Below, piece by piece: positions 18,545-27,755 of a stretch of 64,000 nt of DNA. The notes beneath the pieces are model-generated. The model was not told the origin of the DNA. It saw only the letters and a list, made by a program, of their open reading frames with translations, and ran no database searches. Numbering within the stretch: position 1 is the stretch's first letter; each line of letters begins with the position of its first letter. The position numbers and the translations under genes were made by a program. Origin of the DNA: Archangium sp. (GTDB lineage Bacteria; Myxococcota; Myxococcia; Myxococcales; Myxococcaceae); NCBI GenBank assembly GCA_030695565.1, contig JAUYRZ010000064.1:35284-99283 (forward strand), in the 5' to 3' direction.

Positions 18545-19810
18545 CTAGCGCCCCGCCGACAAGGTGCGGACTCGTTCTGCCAGGTTGCTGCTGAAGAGCC
18601 GGTAGATGCGCATGGCCGCGTTGGGTGTGTTGAACACGTATTGCTTGAAGGCCTCGCGGGAAATGAAGAGCGCCTTGACCTGGGTGCGCGCGGTGACCCG
18701 GGCCGAGGTGGGGCCGTCGAGCAGGAGCGAAATCTCACCCACGTAGCCGCCCACGCCCAGGGTGTTGAGCAGCCGCGAATCGGGGCCGATGCCGCTGAAG
18801 ACCTCGACCTGGCCGTCGATGATGACGAAGAGCCCGCGGCCTGCCTGGCCGGGCTCGATGAGGTGCATGCCGACGCCAAAGCCGTGCTGCACGCAGACGC
18901 GGAACAACGAGCGCATGTCCTCCAGCGACAGGTCGCCGAACATCGGCAATGCCTTCAGAAAGCCGTACGCGTCTCCGCCGGGCGTGGCGGTGGGCATGGG
19001 CAAGGCGGCGCGCAAGACGGGAATGGGCTGGGGGGTCTGGGAAGGCGCTGCGGGAATGCGGGCACGCACCTTGGCGGCGGCGGCCGGGTTGTTCGTCGAC
19101 TCCAGCAGGCGCGCCAGGTACTCGAGCAGCCCGCTGTCGTTTCGGGTCTTCTCGGAGGCGCGCACGCTGGTCATCAACAACTCCACCGCGCGGTCGGTGT
19201 GACCGTGGTGGGTCATCAACTCTGCGAGCCGCATGGTGGGCTGAATCGCGTCGGGGGTGGCGGCCACGCAGGCGCGCAGGGTCTCCACTTCACCGTGCAG
19301 GTTGCCCAGGTCGCGGTAGAGCGCGGCGGCGGCTTCGAACTTCTGACCGCGCGCGAGCGTCTCGGCCATCTGCTCCTTGGAGCCCGCCTGGCCATAGAGC
19401 GCCACCGCGTCGTCGAGCCGGCCGCCTCGTTCGTAGGCAGCGGCGGCCTTCATGATTTCGCCGAGGCGCTTCCAGGCGTCGGCGGCGCGCACGAAGTCGT
19501 TGGCCTGCTCGAAACAGGGCGCGGCTTCCGCGTCGAGCTTGAGCGTCTGGTACACCTCGCCCGCAGCCGCGAAATCACGCGCGCGTTTGAACATCAGCGC
19601 GATGGCTTTTTTGAGCTCGAACGAAGCGGTGACGGCCTCGAGGATGAGGCCCGCGCGCGCGGAGGCACCGGTCTCTTCGTAGAGGCGCACCGCGCCGTCG
19701 ATGTCTTGCCGGGCGAGCTGGCCTCGCAGCTGTGAGAGGGGACCACCGACGGGAACGAACTGGCCATCAGCGTCGTCGCCCAGAAACTCGAACTCGAGGG
19801 AATGCGTCAT
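18545..19810 (-). CDS. TPR-like protein with C-terminal cyclic-nucleotide-binding domain
   Basis: A 421-residue soluble protein. The frame is open far upstream, but the ATG at 19808-19810 (MTHSLEFEFLGDD) is chosen because codons before it look like antisense of the DUF1801 gene. Residues ~30-270 are degenerate TPR-type helical pairs (FAAAGEVYQTLKLDAEAAPCF, ADAWKRLGEIMKAAAAYERGG, AAALYRDLGNLHGEVETL). A Pro-rich hinge precedes a cNMP-binding domain (~300-421) with MHLIEPGQAGRGLFVIIDG and the phosphate-binding-cassette region GGYVGEISLLLDGPTSARVTA. No DNA-binding domain follows, so this is not a CRP. It is upstream of the class III cyclase and probably is its effector. Confidence 0.87.
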   Translation of the reverse strand: MTHSLEFEFLGDDADGQFVPVGGPLSQLRGQLARQDIDGAVRLYEETGASARAGLILEAVTASFELKKAIALMFKRARDFAAAGEVYQTLKLDAEAAPCFEQANDFVRAADAWKRLGEIMKAAAAYERGGRLDDAVALYGQAGSKEQMAETLARGQKFEAAAALYRDLGNLHGEVETLRACVAATPDAIQPTMRLAELMTHHGHTDRAVELLMTSVRASEKTRNDSGLLEYLARLLESTNNPAAAAKVRARIPAAPSQTPQPIPVLRAALPMPTATPGGDAYGFLKALPMFGDLSLEDMRSLFRVCVQHGFGVGMHLIEPGQAGRGLFVIIDGQVEVFSGIGPDSRLLNTLGVGGYVGEISLLLDGPTSARVTARTQVKALFISREAFKQYVFNTPNAAMRIYRLFSSNLAERVRTLSAGR

Positions 19811-19936
19811 CTGTGAGCGGAAGCTACCACCGAGTGTGCTGCGCCTGTGCTCCCTCTCCATGCGCAGCGGGGAGCAGGGTCGGGGGGCACCTGCGCACCT
19901 GACAGCAGAACGCAGAGAGCTGGTACAGGAATGGTC

Positions 19937-20398
19937 ATGAAGAGTCGAAAGCCCGCGGGAAAGACGAAGCCGAAGGCTGCCGCGAAGAAGAAGCAGAAGG
20001 TGGTGCTGCTCTCGGGTGGCAACCCGCAGATCGCGAAGGGTGATGGCGACGCGCCGGTGCAGGCGTACATCGCCGCGATGCCGGGCTGGAAGAGTGCGCT
20101 CGGCAAACGCATCGATGCGCTCATCGAGAAGAGCGTTCCCAGCGTGCGCAAGACGGTGAAGTGGAACTCGCCCATGTACGGCGTCGAGGGCGGCGGGCTC
20201 TTCTTGGGTATGCACAGCTTCACCCGCTACGTGAAGCTGGCGTTCTTTCGCGGCGCGTCGCTCAAGCCGATGCCTCCGGGTACCAGCAAGGACCCCAAGA
20301 CCCGCTACCTCGACATTCACGAAGATGACGCGCTCGACGAGGCGATGCTCTCGAAGTGGTTCAAGCAGGCGGCGAAGTTGCCGGGCTGGATGATTTAG
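19937..20398 (+). CDS. DUF1801-family protein with Lys-rich N-terminus
   Basis: A 153-residue protein. The ATG at 19937 is chosen because AGGA lies six bases upstream; an ATG at 19931 would overlap that site. The first 25 residues are Lys/Ala/Pro-rich (KSRKPAGKTKPKAAAKKKQK). The rest matches the DUF1801 (YdhG-like) fold: VQAYIAAMPGWKSALGKRIDALI, VKWNSPMYGVEG, SFTRYVKLAFFRGA. Function of the family is not established. It is divergent from the TPR/cNMP gene. Confidence 0.83.
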   Translation: MKSRKPAGKTKPKAAAKKKQKVVLLSGGNPQIAKGDGDAPVQAYIAAMPGWKSALGKRIDALIEKSVPSVRKTVKWNSPMYGVEGGGLFLGMHSFTRYVKLAFFRGASLKPMPPGTSKDPKTRYLDIHEDDALDEAMLSKWFKQAAKLPGWMI

Positions 20399-20410
20399 CC
20401 CGGCTGCTAT

Positions 20411-20445
20411 GCCCTCACCCTTGAAGCCCTTGAAGGGAGAGGAGA
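20411..20445. repeat. REP-like palindromic element, degenerate copy
   Basis: CCCTCACCC followed by a short GAAGCCC/TGAAGGG stem and GGGAGAGGAG, lying in the 49-bp gap between two convergent stops. It shares both arms with the better copies elsewhere in the window, though the CTCTCCC arm is lost. Confidence 0.6.
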
Positions 20446-20447
20446 CA

Positions 20448-21431
20448 CTAAACGGCAGTGATGCGGACCCTTTGATCGATGCGGCCGAAGATGCTCTTTC
20501 CTTCGGCATCCTTCATTTCGATTTCGACGCGATCGCCGTTCTTCATGAACTGCGTCTTCGGCGCGCCGGTCTCGATGGTCTCGATCATCCGTACCTCCGC
20601 CAGACACGAGATGCCCCTCGCGCGCTCTTCGTTCGACACCGTGCCGCTGCCGAGAATCGTGCCCGCGGTGAAGTTCCGCGTCTTCGCGATGTGCTGCATC
20701 AGGTCGAAGAAGCTGAAGTGCATCTCGGGCCCCGCGTGCGTATCGCCCACCAACGTGCCGTTGAGCCAGGTCTGCAGCGTCAGGTGCAGCCGACCGTCTT
20801 TCCACGCGCTGCCCACTTCATCGGGTGTCACAGCGACGGGTGAGAAAGCAGTCGCCGGTTTGCCCTGGAAGAAGCCAAAGCCCTTCGCGAGCTCATCGGG
20901 GATCAAGTTCCGCAAAGTGACGTCGTTGACCAGCATCAGCAGCCGCACGTACTTGCCCGCGTTCGCCGAGGTGGTGCCCATCGGGGTGTCGCCCAGCACG
21001 ACGGCGACCTCAGACTCGAAGTCGACGCCGAACTTTTCATCACGCGCCACGATGTCTTGCGTGGGCCCGAGCATCTCGGACGAGCCGCCCTGGTACACGA
21101 GGGGATCCGTCTTCAACGTGGGCGGCGGCTCGGCTTTACGCGCCTTCCGCACCAGGATGACGTGATTCAAATAGGCCGATCCATCGACCCACTCATACGC
21201 GCGGGGAAGCGGCGCCATCAGCTTGGTCGCGTCGAACGGCTCGCTCTTCACGGTGCCGGCTTCGAGCTCCGCAGCGAGCTTCTGGAGCTTCGGTTCCACC
21301 TCATCCCACATGTCCAACGCCGCCTGCAGCGTGGGCGACACCCCTGTAGCGAGGGTCCAGGCCGAGAGATCTCTCTTCACCACGAGGAGGGCGCCATCCC
21401 GGCTACCCGTTCGCAAGGTCGCGAGCTTCAT
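20448..21431 (-). CDS. Fumarylacetoacetate hydrolase family protein
   Basis: A 327-residue enzyme of the FAH fold. The metal-binding block VDFESEVAVVLGDTPMGTTS (acidic ligands E-x-E) and LLMLVNDVTLRNLIPDELAKG, followed by FFQGKPATAFSPVAVTP, place it among bacterial FAA hydrolases of about this length. Typical members cleave carbon-carbon bonds of fumarylacetoacetate in tyrosine breakdown. No hmgA or hppD gene is nearby, so the substrate could be a related acyl-pyruvate. It stands alone, divergent from the HD-like gene. Confidence 0.88.
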   Translation of the reverse strand: MKLATLRTGSRDGALLVVKRDLSAWTLATGVSPTLQAALDMWDEVEPKLQKLAAELEAGTVKSEPFDATKLMAPLPRAYEWVDGSAYLNHVILVRKARKAEPPPTLKTDPLVYQGGSSEMLGPTQDIVARDEKFGVDFESEVAVVLGDTPMGTTSANAGKYVRLLMLVNDVTLRNLIPDELAKGFGFFQGKPATAFSPVAVTPDEVGSAWKDGRLHLTLQTWLNGTLVGDTHAGPEMHFSFFDLMQHIAKTRNFTAGTILGSGTVSNEERARGISCLAEVRMIETIETGAPKTQFMKNGDRVEIEMKDAEGKSIFGRIDQRVRITAV

Positions 21432-21520
21432 AGGCCCCTAGTCACCGGCTGGCCGGATCGAAGTCAAGGGCCGGGAAAGGACTTGTCTGCGGCAGAGAGG
21501 GGCCTACGCTGCCGTCGCTC

Positions 21521-22864
21521 ATGCCCGAGGAGCTGGGGCTTTCCCCCGTCCACCGCATCATCGAGACCTATTCCCGCGCTGTCGAAGCGCTGGGACTGGG
21601 TGTTCCTCCGCTCTTCATCGAGCGGTGGGCGGTGGCGGTGCACCAGGCGCTCTCTTCCCGCGCGCGCGAGTTTCACACGCATCAACACGTGCTCGAGCTC
21701 GTGCGGGATGCGGATGCCATCGAGACGCTCGCCGCGCTGTACCACGACATCGTCTACGTTCAGGTCGACCTCGACGTGCCCACGCACTACGCCGAGCTGC
21801 TCCGGCCACTGGTCGCGCGCGACACGAGTGAACACGGCTGGAAGCTGCTGCCTCACTGCGGCACCGACCCGACCGCGAAAGACGTGCTCGAGGTGTTCGG
21901 GTGCACGCCGGGCCAGGTGCTCACGCCCTTCAGCGGCTTGAACGAGCTGGCCTCTGGGCTGGTCGCCGCCAAAGAACTCGAAGGCGTGCTCACCCGAGAG
22001 CAGATCCTCGCGGTGGTCGCGTGCATCGAGGCGAGCATTCCGTTCCGTGATGGTGAAGCGGTCGCGTTGCGCGATCGGCTCACCACGCTGGGCATCAGGC
22101 CCGAAGACATCGGCGTGATGGTGCGGAGGGCCACCCGGCTGTCGAACAACGACGTGGGCAACTTCGCCGACCCCGATCCGGCGCGCTTCCTCGACAACAC
22201 CTGGAAGCTCTTGCCCGAGACGAACCCGTCGCTCCACACCCCGACCACGTACAGCATCCGTGATTACCGGGTGGCGCTGATGAAGATGGAGGGCTTCCTC
22301 TCCAAGCTCCCCGCCGAGCGCGTGTTTCACACCTGGGGTGGTGAGCCTTCACCCGAAGAACACAGCAAGCGCATCGCCGCGGCCGCGAACAACATCCAGC
22401 TCGCCGTGCGCTACATGCGCTGCAAGCTGTACTCGTCGTCGGTCATCGAGGCGCTCGCCTCCGAGTCGGGTGGCGATGGGCCGCTCCCCTACTTCATCGG
22501 TGGCAACGCAGAGACGCCCGGCGCGAACATGAAACGCATCGAGCAGTTCATGCCCACGCCGGTGGTCGAGCGGGAAGATCTGGTCGACCCGATCCTCCGG
22601 CAGCTGCTGCAGGGCGGGCGCGCGACCAACTCGAGCTTCGACATCTCGCCTTCGCCGCTGGCCGATTATCTGTACGTCGCGCTCGGTGAGGCCCGGTTGA
22701 TGAAGGGGCTCCAGGAAGCACGCACCATGTGGGACGCGACGATCTCTCCGCGGATGTTCCTCTCGCTGCAGCCTCGTGAGCCGATGTTGATCATCGCCAA
22801 GGCGACGGGCGAGATGGCGCCGACACGCGCAGGTGCGTTGGCTGAGTTGATGAAGCTCCTCTGA
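21521..22864 (+). CDS. HD-domain-like hypothetical protein
   Basis: A 447-residue cytoplasmic protein. Residues ~50-80 carry FHTHQHVLEL (H52, H54, H56) and AALYHDIVYVQVD (H75, D76), which looks like the metal site of HD-superfamily hydrolases with the two motifs unusually close together. The rest is helical with a distinctive middle (TRLSNNDVGNFADPDPARFLDN) and a C-terminal block (SPSPLADYLYVALGEARL). I do not recognise a named family. Metal-dependent hydrolysis is a hypothesis only. A REP-like element starts right at its stop. Confidence 0.75.
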   Translation: MPEELGLSPVHRIIETYSRAVEALGLGVPPLFIERWAVAVHQALSSRAREFHTHQHVLELVRDADAIETLAALYHDIVYVQVDLDVPTHYAELLRPLVARDTSEHGWKLLPHCGTDPTAKDVLEVFGCTPGQVLTPFSGLNELASGLVAAKELEGVLTREQILAVVACIEASIPFRDGEAVALRDRLTTLGIRPEDIGVMVRRATRLSNNDVGNFADPDPARFLDNTWKLLPETNPSLHTPTTYSIRDYRVALMKMEGFLSKLPAERVFHTWGGEPSPEEHSKRIAAAANNIQLAVRYMRCKLYSSSVIEALASESGGDGPLPYFIGGNAETPGANMKRIEQFMPTPVVEREDLVDPILRQLLQGGRATNSSFDISPSPLADYLYVALGEARLMKGLQEARTMWDATISPRMFLSLQPREPMLIIAKATGEMAPTRAGALAELMKLL

Positions 22865-22865
22865 T

Positions 22866-22896
22866 CCCCCTCGCCCTGCGAAGCGGGGAGAGGGGA
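22866..22896. repeat. REP-like palindromic element
   Basis: CCCCCTCGCCCTGCGAAGCGGGGAGAGGGG, directly after the stop of the HD-like gene and two bases before the convergent stop of the ASH lipoprotein gene. It could also act as a bidirectional transcription-end structure. Confidence 0.75.
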
Positions 22897-22897
22897 C

Positions 22898-25831
22898 TTA
22901 CGGGTTGCACATCGTCGGGTACTCGAGCTCCACCACGTCGCCCGGCAACAACGTGATGCTGGTGAACGTCACCGCGCTGCGCGTCACATCGAACGTCCAG
23001 TTGCGCACCATGTTCGCGCCCTGCTCCGGCACGGCCACGCCACCCACCGTCACGTTCGGCAACGCCCCCGGAGCCAGCGGCGCCCGCAGCGACAACGACG
23101 CCCGCGCACCGAACAAGGTGGGCGCGACCGACGACTCGAACAACGTCGCATCACGCACGATGTCGCAGTGCTCTGCCACCACGCCTCCCAGTTGCTGAGC
23201 AGCCGTCCGCTGCAAGGTGTTGGGTGAGGCCTCGTCATACGTACAGCCGGTGCTCACCGCGCCGAACGGGCCCACCGCACTCCACGACAACCACTCGGGC
23301 CGCTGCGTGCCCTTCAACGCGGCCAGCTGCGGAAGCAACACGGACATCGGCTGAACACTGCCCTCGCCTGCGTTGCTCAGCGACACCACGTTGAGGCTCG
23401 CGCTGCGCCGCAGAAAACCGGCATTGAACCCCGCGATGCCCGGCCCGCTGAGCGCGGCGAGCGCAGGGCCCGCGAACGCCTCGATGGGGTTGCTCATGGC
23501 CGTGCCCACGTCGAACAACTCCGCGAGTCGAGACGCCGGAAGGGTGTCGAGCGAGAGCCACTTCGCCGCGTCGACTTCCCGCAGCTGACCCAGCGTGGCG
23601 AGCGTCTCATCGGCCCGCACCGCTCCGATGCGAAGGCTCGCTCTTCTTGCCCGCGCGAGCGCGAGGAGTGAGTCTGCGCGCAAGGCGAGGCCATGCTGCA
23701 TCTCACCTGCACCCGGGCTGGCGTCTTGAATGAGCACCGCATCGGCCGAGCTGGGCATCACGAAGCGATCGCGCTGGCGCCCACTCGCCTCAGCCCGACC
23801 CCGCAGCGGAACTCGCAGCTTGCGTGTGCCACCGGTGACCGCCACCTCGAGCTCGAGCACGCCCGCGTGAACCGACACCGTCGACGGGTCGAACGCCACG
23901 CGCAGCGCATCGGCCGCGAAGGTGGAGACCGCCAGCCGCTGCGGAGGCATGCCCACCAGGGTCATCGCCGCGCTGCCGCTCACCTGCGCGCTGGTGATCA
24001 CCACGTCTTCATTCGCACCCGAACACCGATTGCCCAGGCCGAACGACTGCACCCGCGCACCACACGAAGGCGTCACCACGCCGAAGTCCCACTGCTCGGG
24101 AGAGATGAACAAGCAGCCATCGTCACTCGACACCTCGAGGGGAATCGCGCGCACCGGCGCCGCCACCGAGTTCACCGAGAAACGCAGCGTGGGAAAGCGG
24201 CTGGTGCCCGGGGCGGTGGTGGGCAGGTACTCCACGTCGACCAGCCGGCGCTCGCCGGGGCTCACGGTGAACTGGGCGGGCCCCGCGCGCACGTCAGCGC
24301 TGCCGTCGATCCACAAGCCCTGCACCACGCAGGTGTTCAGCCCCTGATTCTCCAGCACCACCGCGCGCACCATCGGCGTGGGCGCGCGCACCGGCCCGAA
24401 GCTCACGGCCTGCGGCTGCGTCAGCACACAATCGGCCATCGGGCGAAGCCGCGCGGTCACCTCGAAACGAACCTCGGGCTGCTGCACGTCATCGGTGTGC
24501 AGCACCACGAACCATCGCCACGGTCCCGCGCCCGTCGGCCGGGTGCGCAAGGCGAGTGAAGCCTGCGCGCCCGGCGCAACGAGGATCGGACCGGCGAGGC
24601 CCTGGCAGACTCCAGTCACTTCGTTGAAGGCGCCGGCACACAAATCACCTGCATGGGTGCCTGGATCGGCCTCGATGGTGAGCTGACTGACGGTGATCGC
24701 GCTCGGCGCGTCGTTGCTCAACGCCACCCCACTGGCGAGCGAGAGGCGTTCACCTTCGATCTCCGGCACCTCACCCAGCTCCATCGCGGAAGGCGTGACC
24801 AACAAACCCGCGCCCGCCCCCCGCGCGACGAGCGGTACCTCGAGCACGTCGGTGTCTGCCGTGACGACCAGCTTGCCGGTGACGGTGCCGGCGCCGAGCA
24901 GCCAGGCCGAGAGCGGCACCTGCGCTTCACCGGGCCGCCACGCACCCATCGCATCGCGGTTGGCCGCGGGCAGCTCGAGCTGAGTCAGCCCCATGCGGAA
25001 GCCCGTGGTCGGACCACCTGCTGAAGAAAACAGCTCCAGCGTCACCGGCACCACGCGGCTCAAGGAGTTGAGCAGCGTGGCGGTAGCCGTGGGCTGGCCG
25101 GGCGGCGTGATGGCTCCGAAGTCGACCGTGGTGGGGCTCGCGCCCAGGTATCGCTGCAGCACCGTCGCGCGCAGGGGCAGCTGCACCTCCTCGCACTCCG
25201 GACCCGGGTCGATGCGCCAGGTGGCGGCGTATTCGCCCACGCTGGGCGGTACGAGCTGAGCGCGCGCCTTGAGCGACTGCTGGGCGCTGATCGACTGCGT
25301 GCCCGACGGCGAATTGACCGCGAGAATGAACGGCGCTCCGGGTGGCCCCACGAAGACATCGCGCCTGACCTCGAGCACGGGAAAATCGAACGAACGCTGG
25401 GGCCGCTCCGCAGGGAGCACCGCGCCGAAGTCGAGCTCGGCGGGCAACGCGCACCGGCCCGTCTCGAGGTGCCCGAAGAGGCTCAACGACGCGAGCTGCG
25501 TGCCCTGGCTCGAGGTCAGTCGCAGCGCGCCGTCGTGTTCTCCGGTCGGGGTGAACTCGATCAAAGCCGCCAGCAGGCCCCCGGCCTGAAGCGTTCCGCT
25601 GGCCAGCCCCGTGATGAGAAAGGCGTCGCCTTCGAGCTGGGGCTCCGCGAGCTCGACGTCGAGCTTCGAGACGTTGCGCACCATCACGGCCGTCTTCACG
25701 CGGCCGCCGCGGGGCCCAAAATCCAACACGGCGTCACGGGCGACCGTGCCGTCGGCGAGCTCGAAGACCAGCTCGCCTTCGGGCGCGGGGCAACCGAGGA
25801 AGAAAGGCAGGAGCAGGAGGAGCCGTCGCAT
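22898..25831 (-). CDS. ASH/choice-of-anchor-D lipoprotein with degenerate VWA-like C-terminus
   Basis: A 977-residue lipoprotein (MRRLLLLLPFFLGCPAPEG, lipobox FFLGC). Residues ~25-680 are repeated ASH-type (ASPM-SPD2-Hydin) beta domains with phrases such as LDFGPRGG, VDFGAITPPGQPT, VSFGPVRAPTPM and WDFGVVTPSCGARVQSFGLGN. The C-terminal ~280 residues parallel the VWA part of the lipoprotein at 43.2 kb, ending in a similar beta unit (VTVGGVAVP ... VVELEYPTMC). The metal site that is DDSCS in the paralogue is DASPG here (D703, S705, G707), so metal-ion-dependent adhesion is probably lost. Likely a surface structural or binding protein. Divergent from argJ. Confidence 0.87.
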   Translation of the reverse strand: MRRLLLLLPFFLGCPAPEGELVFELADGTVARDAVLDFGPRGGRVKTAVMVRNVSKLDVELAEPQLEGDAFLITGLASGTLQAGGLLAALIEFTPTGEHDGALRLTSSQGTQLASLSLFGHLETGRCALPAELDFGAVLPAERPQRSFDFPVLEVRRDVFVGPPGAPFILAVNSPSGTQSISAQQSLKARAQLVPPSVGEYAATWRIDPGPECEEVQLPLRATVLQRYLGASPTTVDFGAITPPGQPTATATLLNSLSRVVPVTLELFSSAGGPTTGFRMGLTQLELPAANRDAMGAWRPGEAQVPLSAWLLGAGTVTGKLVVTADTDVLEVPLVARGAGAGLLVTPSAMELGEVPEIEGERLSLASGVALSNDAPSAITVSQLTIEADPGTHAGDLCAGAFNEVTGVCQGLAGPILVAPGAQASLALRTRPTGAGPWRWFVVLHTDDVQQPEVRFEVTARLRPMADCVLTQPQAVSFGPVRAPTPMVRAVVLENQGLNTCVVQGLWIDGSADVRAGPAQFTVSPGERRLVDVEYLPTTAPGTSRFPTLRFSVNSVAAPVRAIPLEVSSDDGCLFISPEQWDFGVVTPSCGARVQSFGLGNRCSGANEDVVITSAQVSGSAAMTLVGMPPQRLAVSTFAADALRVAFDPSTVSVHAGVLELEVAVTGGTRKLRVPLRGRAEASGRQRDRFVMPSSADAVLIQDASPGAGEMQHGLALRADSLLALARARRASLRIGAVRADETLATLGQLREVDAAKWLSLDTLPASRLAELFDVGTAMSNPIEAFAGPALAALSGPGIAGFNAGFLRRSASLNVVSLSNAGEGSVQPMSVLLPQLAALKGTQRPEWLSWSAVGPFGAVSTGCTYDEASPNTLQRTAAQQLGGVVAEHCDIVRDATLFESSVAPTLFGARASLSLRAPLAPGALPNVTVGGVAVPEQGANMVRNWTFDVTRSAVTFTSITLLPGDVVELEYPTMCNP

Positions 25832-25909
25832 CGCGCCCGACCGTACACAGGATCCAGCTCACGGTGAGAGCGAGACAGATTCGCCGCGTCGCTGTAAATC
25901 GCGCCGCTC

Positions 25910-27115
25910 ATGAGCATCCCCGTGCCACCGGTGCCGTCGTTTCCCCCCGCAGAGTTCACCCTGACCTCGGTGAAGGGTCTTTCGGCGGCGGGGGTGAAGG
26001 CCGGCATCAAGGCGAGCGGGAACCCCGACGTGGGCTTGCTGGTGTCGGACGCGCCCATGGCGGCCGCGGGCATCTTCACGCAGAACCACTACGCGGCGGC
26101 ACCGGTGGCGATCTCCAAAGCGCACCTCGTTCGCTCGGGAGGGCTGGTGCGCGCGGTCATCGTCAACTCCGGCAACGCCAACGCATGCACCGGCGTGCAG
26201 GGCGACAAGGACGCGCTCGAGATGTGCGATCGCGTCGCGAAGGCGTTGGGGTGCCCCATCGAGCAGGTGCTGGTGTGCAGCACCGGCGTCATCGGCGTGA
26301 AGCTGCCGATGGACAAGGTGCGCGCCGGCATCGACGCCGCGCTCGCCGAGAAGGCCAACGACGTGGAAGCAGGGCGCCGCTTTCTGAGCGCGATCATGAC
26401 CACCGACGCGTACCCCAAGGAGGCCTGCGCCCAGCACGCCGGCGCCACCATCGCGGGCGTCTGCAAGGGCGCGGGGATGATCGAGCCCAACATGGCCACC
26501 ATGCTGGCGTTCATGGCCACCGATTGGGAGCTGCGCGCCGAGCAGCTCAAGCGCTCACTACCCACCATCGCGGCGAGCAGCTTCAACGCGGTGCACGTCG
26601 ACACGCACACCAGCACCAACGACACGCTGCTTTTGCTGTCCACGCGGGCGCTGCCGCCTCCCAACGACTGGGCCCGGCATGTCGAGCCGGTGGCGCGCCG
26701 GCTCTCGTGGCTCATCGCGCGTGATGGCGAAGGCGCGACGAAGGTGACCACCATCGAGGTGACGGGCGCGGCTTCCGATGAAGCGGCCAGGGCGATCGCG
26801 AAGAAGGTGGCTTCATCGGCGCTCGTGCGCACCGCGCTGTTCGGCAACGATCCGAACTGGGGGCGCTTCACCAGCCAGGTGGGCAACGCTCCGGAGGTGA
26901 AGAACCCGAAGTCGTTGTCGTGCGTGCTCCAGGGCATCGAGGTGTTCCGCCAGGGAGAGCCGACCGCGTTCGATCGCGCCGCGGCCTCGAAGGCGATGGC
27001 CACCGAAGACGTGAAGCTCGAGCTCAAGCTCAACGACGGGCGTGGGCACGCGACGGTGATGACGTCTGATCTCGGGTACCGCTACGTGCAGGTCAACGCC
27101 GAGTACACGACGTGA
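25910..27115 (+). CDS. argJ: Bifunctional ornithine acetyltransferase / N-acetylglutamate synthase ArgJ
   Basis: A 401-residue arginine-biosynthesis enzyme. It transfers the acetyl group of N-acetylornithine to glutamate and, in bifunctional forms, also uses acetyl-CoA. Diagnostic blocks are VNSGNANACTG (oxyanion region), [16 protein letters not shown], whose Thr197 is the self-cleavage nucleophile after Ala196, EGATKVTTIEVTGA and FGNDPNWGRF. Length is normal and all key residues are present. The gene stands alone, with no other arg gene in the window; a REP-like element follows the stop. A 185-bp piece of its middle is copied at 35.2 kb. Confidence 0.97.
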   Translation: MSIPVPPVPSFPPAEFTLTSVKGLSAAGVKAGIKASGNPDVGLLVSDAPMAAAGIFTQNHYAAAPVAISKAHLVRSGGLVRAVIVNSGNANACTGVQGDKDALEMCDRVAKALGCPIEQVLVCSTGVIGVKLPMDKVRAGIDAALAEKANDVEAGRRFLSAIMTTDAYPKEACAQHAGATIAGVCKGAGMIEPNMATMLAFMATDWELRAEQLKRSLPTIAASSFNAVHVDTHTSTNDTLLLLSTRALPPPNDWARHVEPVARRLSWLIARDGEGATKVTTIEVTGAASDEAARAIAKKVASSALVRTALFGNDPNWGRFTSQVGNAPEVKNPKSLSCVLQGIEVFRQGEPTAFDRAAASKAMATEDVKLELKLNDGRGHATVMTSDLGYRYVQVNAEYTT

Positions 27116-27116
27116 G

Positions 27117-27178
27117 CCCTTTCACCTCTCCCTGCGAGCGGGGAGAGGTCGGCGCAAAGCGCCGGGTGAGGGGCCCAC
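27117..27178. repeat. REP-like palindromic element, extended form
   Basis: CACCTCTCCCTGCGAGCGGG..AGAGGTCGGCGCAAAGCGCCGGGTGAGGGGC. It contains the main palindrome, a second small GGCGC/GCGCC stem and the GGGTGAGGGG flank. It fills the gap between the argJ stop and the convergent stop at 27184. Confidence 0.8.
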
Positions 27179-27183
27179 CTCAA

Positions 27184-27717
27184 TCAGAAGGTCAGCAGCA
27201 CCACGGCGAGCACGATGCCGGCGAGGGCGAGTGCACCGATGATCAACACCGGCACCAGCGAGCTGCGCTCCCGAGGATCCGGCGCACCGAAACCGGGCCG
27301 CGACACTGCGGGGTCGGTCACCGCAGAGGCCACTTCGTCACCGGTCACGTCGCAGCGCACGCCCAGCTCCTTGAGCACCAGCAGCAGCTTTTGCAACCAG
27401 CCGCGGTACTCCGCTTCCTGAACGTCGAACGGCTTGCGGAAGCGCGTCTCGTACGCCTTCTTGGCCGTGGCGTAGTCGCGCACCTCGGCCACCGCGGCGG
27501 CGAAGTCGACCCAGCCACACACCAGCTGTTCGCCTGCACCGTTGAGCATGAGCGACTGACGCGCGAGCGCACCGCCGTTGCTGCTGGGGCCGCTCAGCTC
27601 GGAGATCAGCAACACGCGCTTCGACATGCCCAGCGGCACCGTGGCCAGACGGCTGGTCAGGATCTCGGTGTGCATCAACAGCGAGCTGGTCACCGCGGTG
27701 TAGACGTTCTGACTCAT
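27184..27717 (-). CDS. Hypothetical C-tail-anchored membrane protein
   Basis: A 177-residue protein starting at ATG 27717 (MSQNVYTAV; an ATG at 27729 adds four residues). The N-terminal ~130 residues are soluble, with SGPSSNGGALARQSLMLNGAGEQLVCGWVDFAAAVAEV, and are followed by a Pro-rich stretch and one C-terminal helix (VPVLIIGALALAGIVLAVVLL), predicting a cytoplasmic domain anchored by its tail. I do not recognise the family. The upstream hybrid kinase gene ends 38 bp before its start on the same strand. A decayed relative lies at 37.2 kb, still readable as VRCEVTGDELASA against VRCDVTGDEVASA here. Confidence 0.72.
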   Translation of the reverse strand: MSQNVYTAVTSSLLMHTEILTSRLATVPLGMSKRVLLISELSGPSSNGGALARQSLMLNGAGEQLVCGWVDFAAAVAEVRDYATAKKAYETRFRKPFDVQEAEYRGWLQKLLLVLKELGVRCDVTGDEVASAVTDPAVSRPGFGAPDPRERSSLVPVLIIGALALAGIVLAVVLLTF

Positions 27718-27755
27718 TGCGGCGCGCATACCACTGGGCGCGTCGGCTGGGCGTG

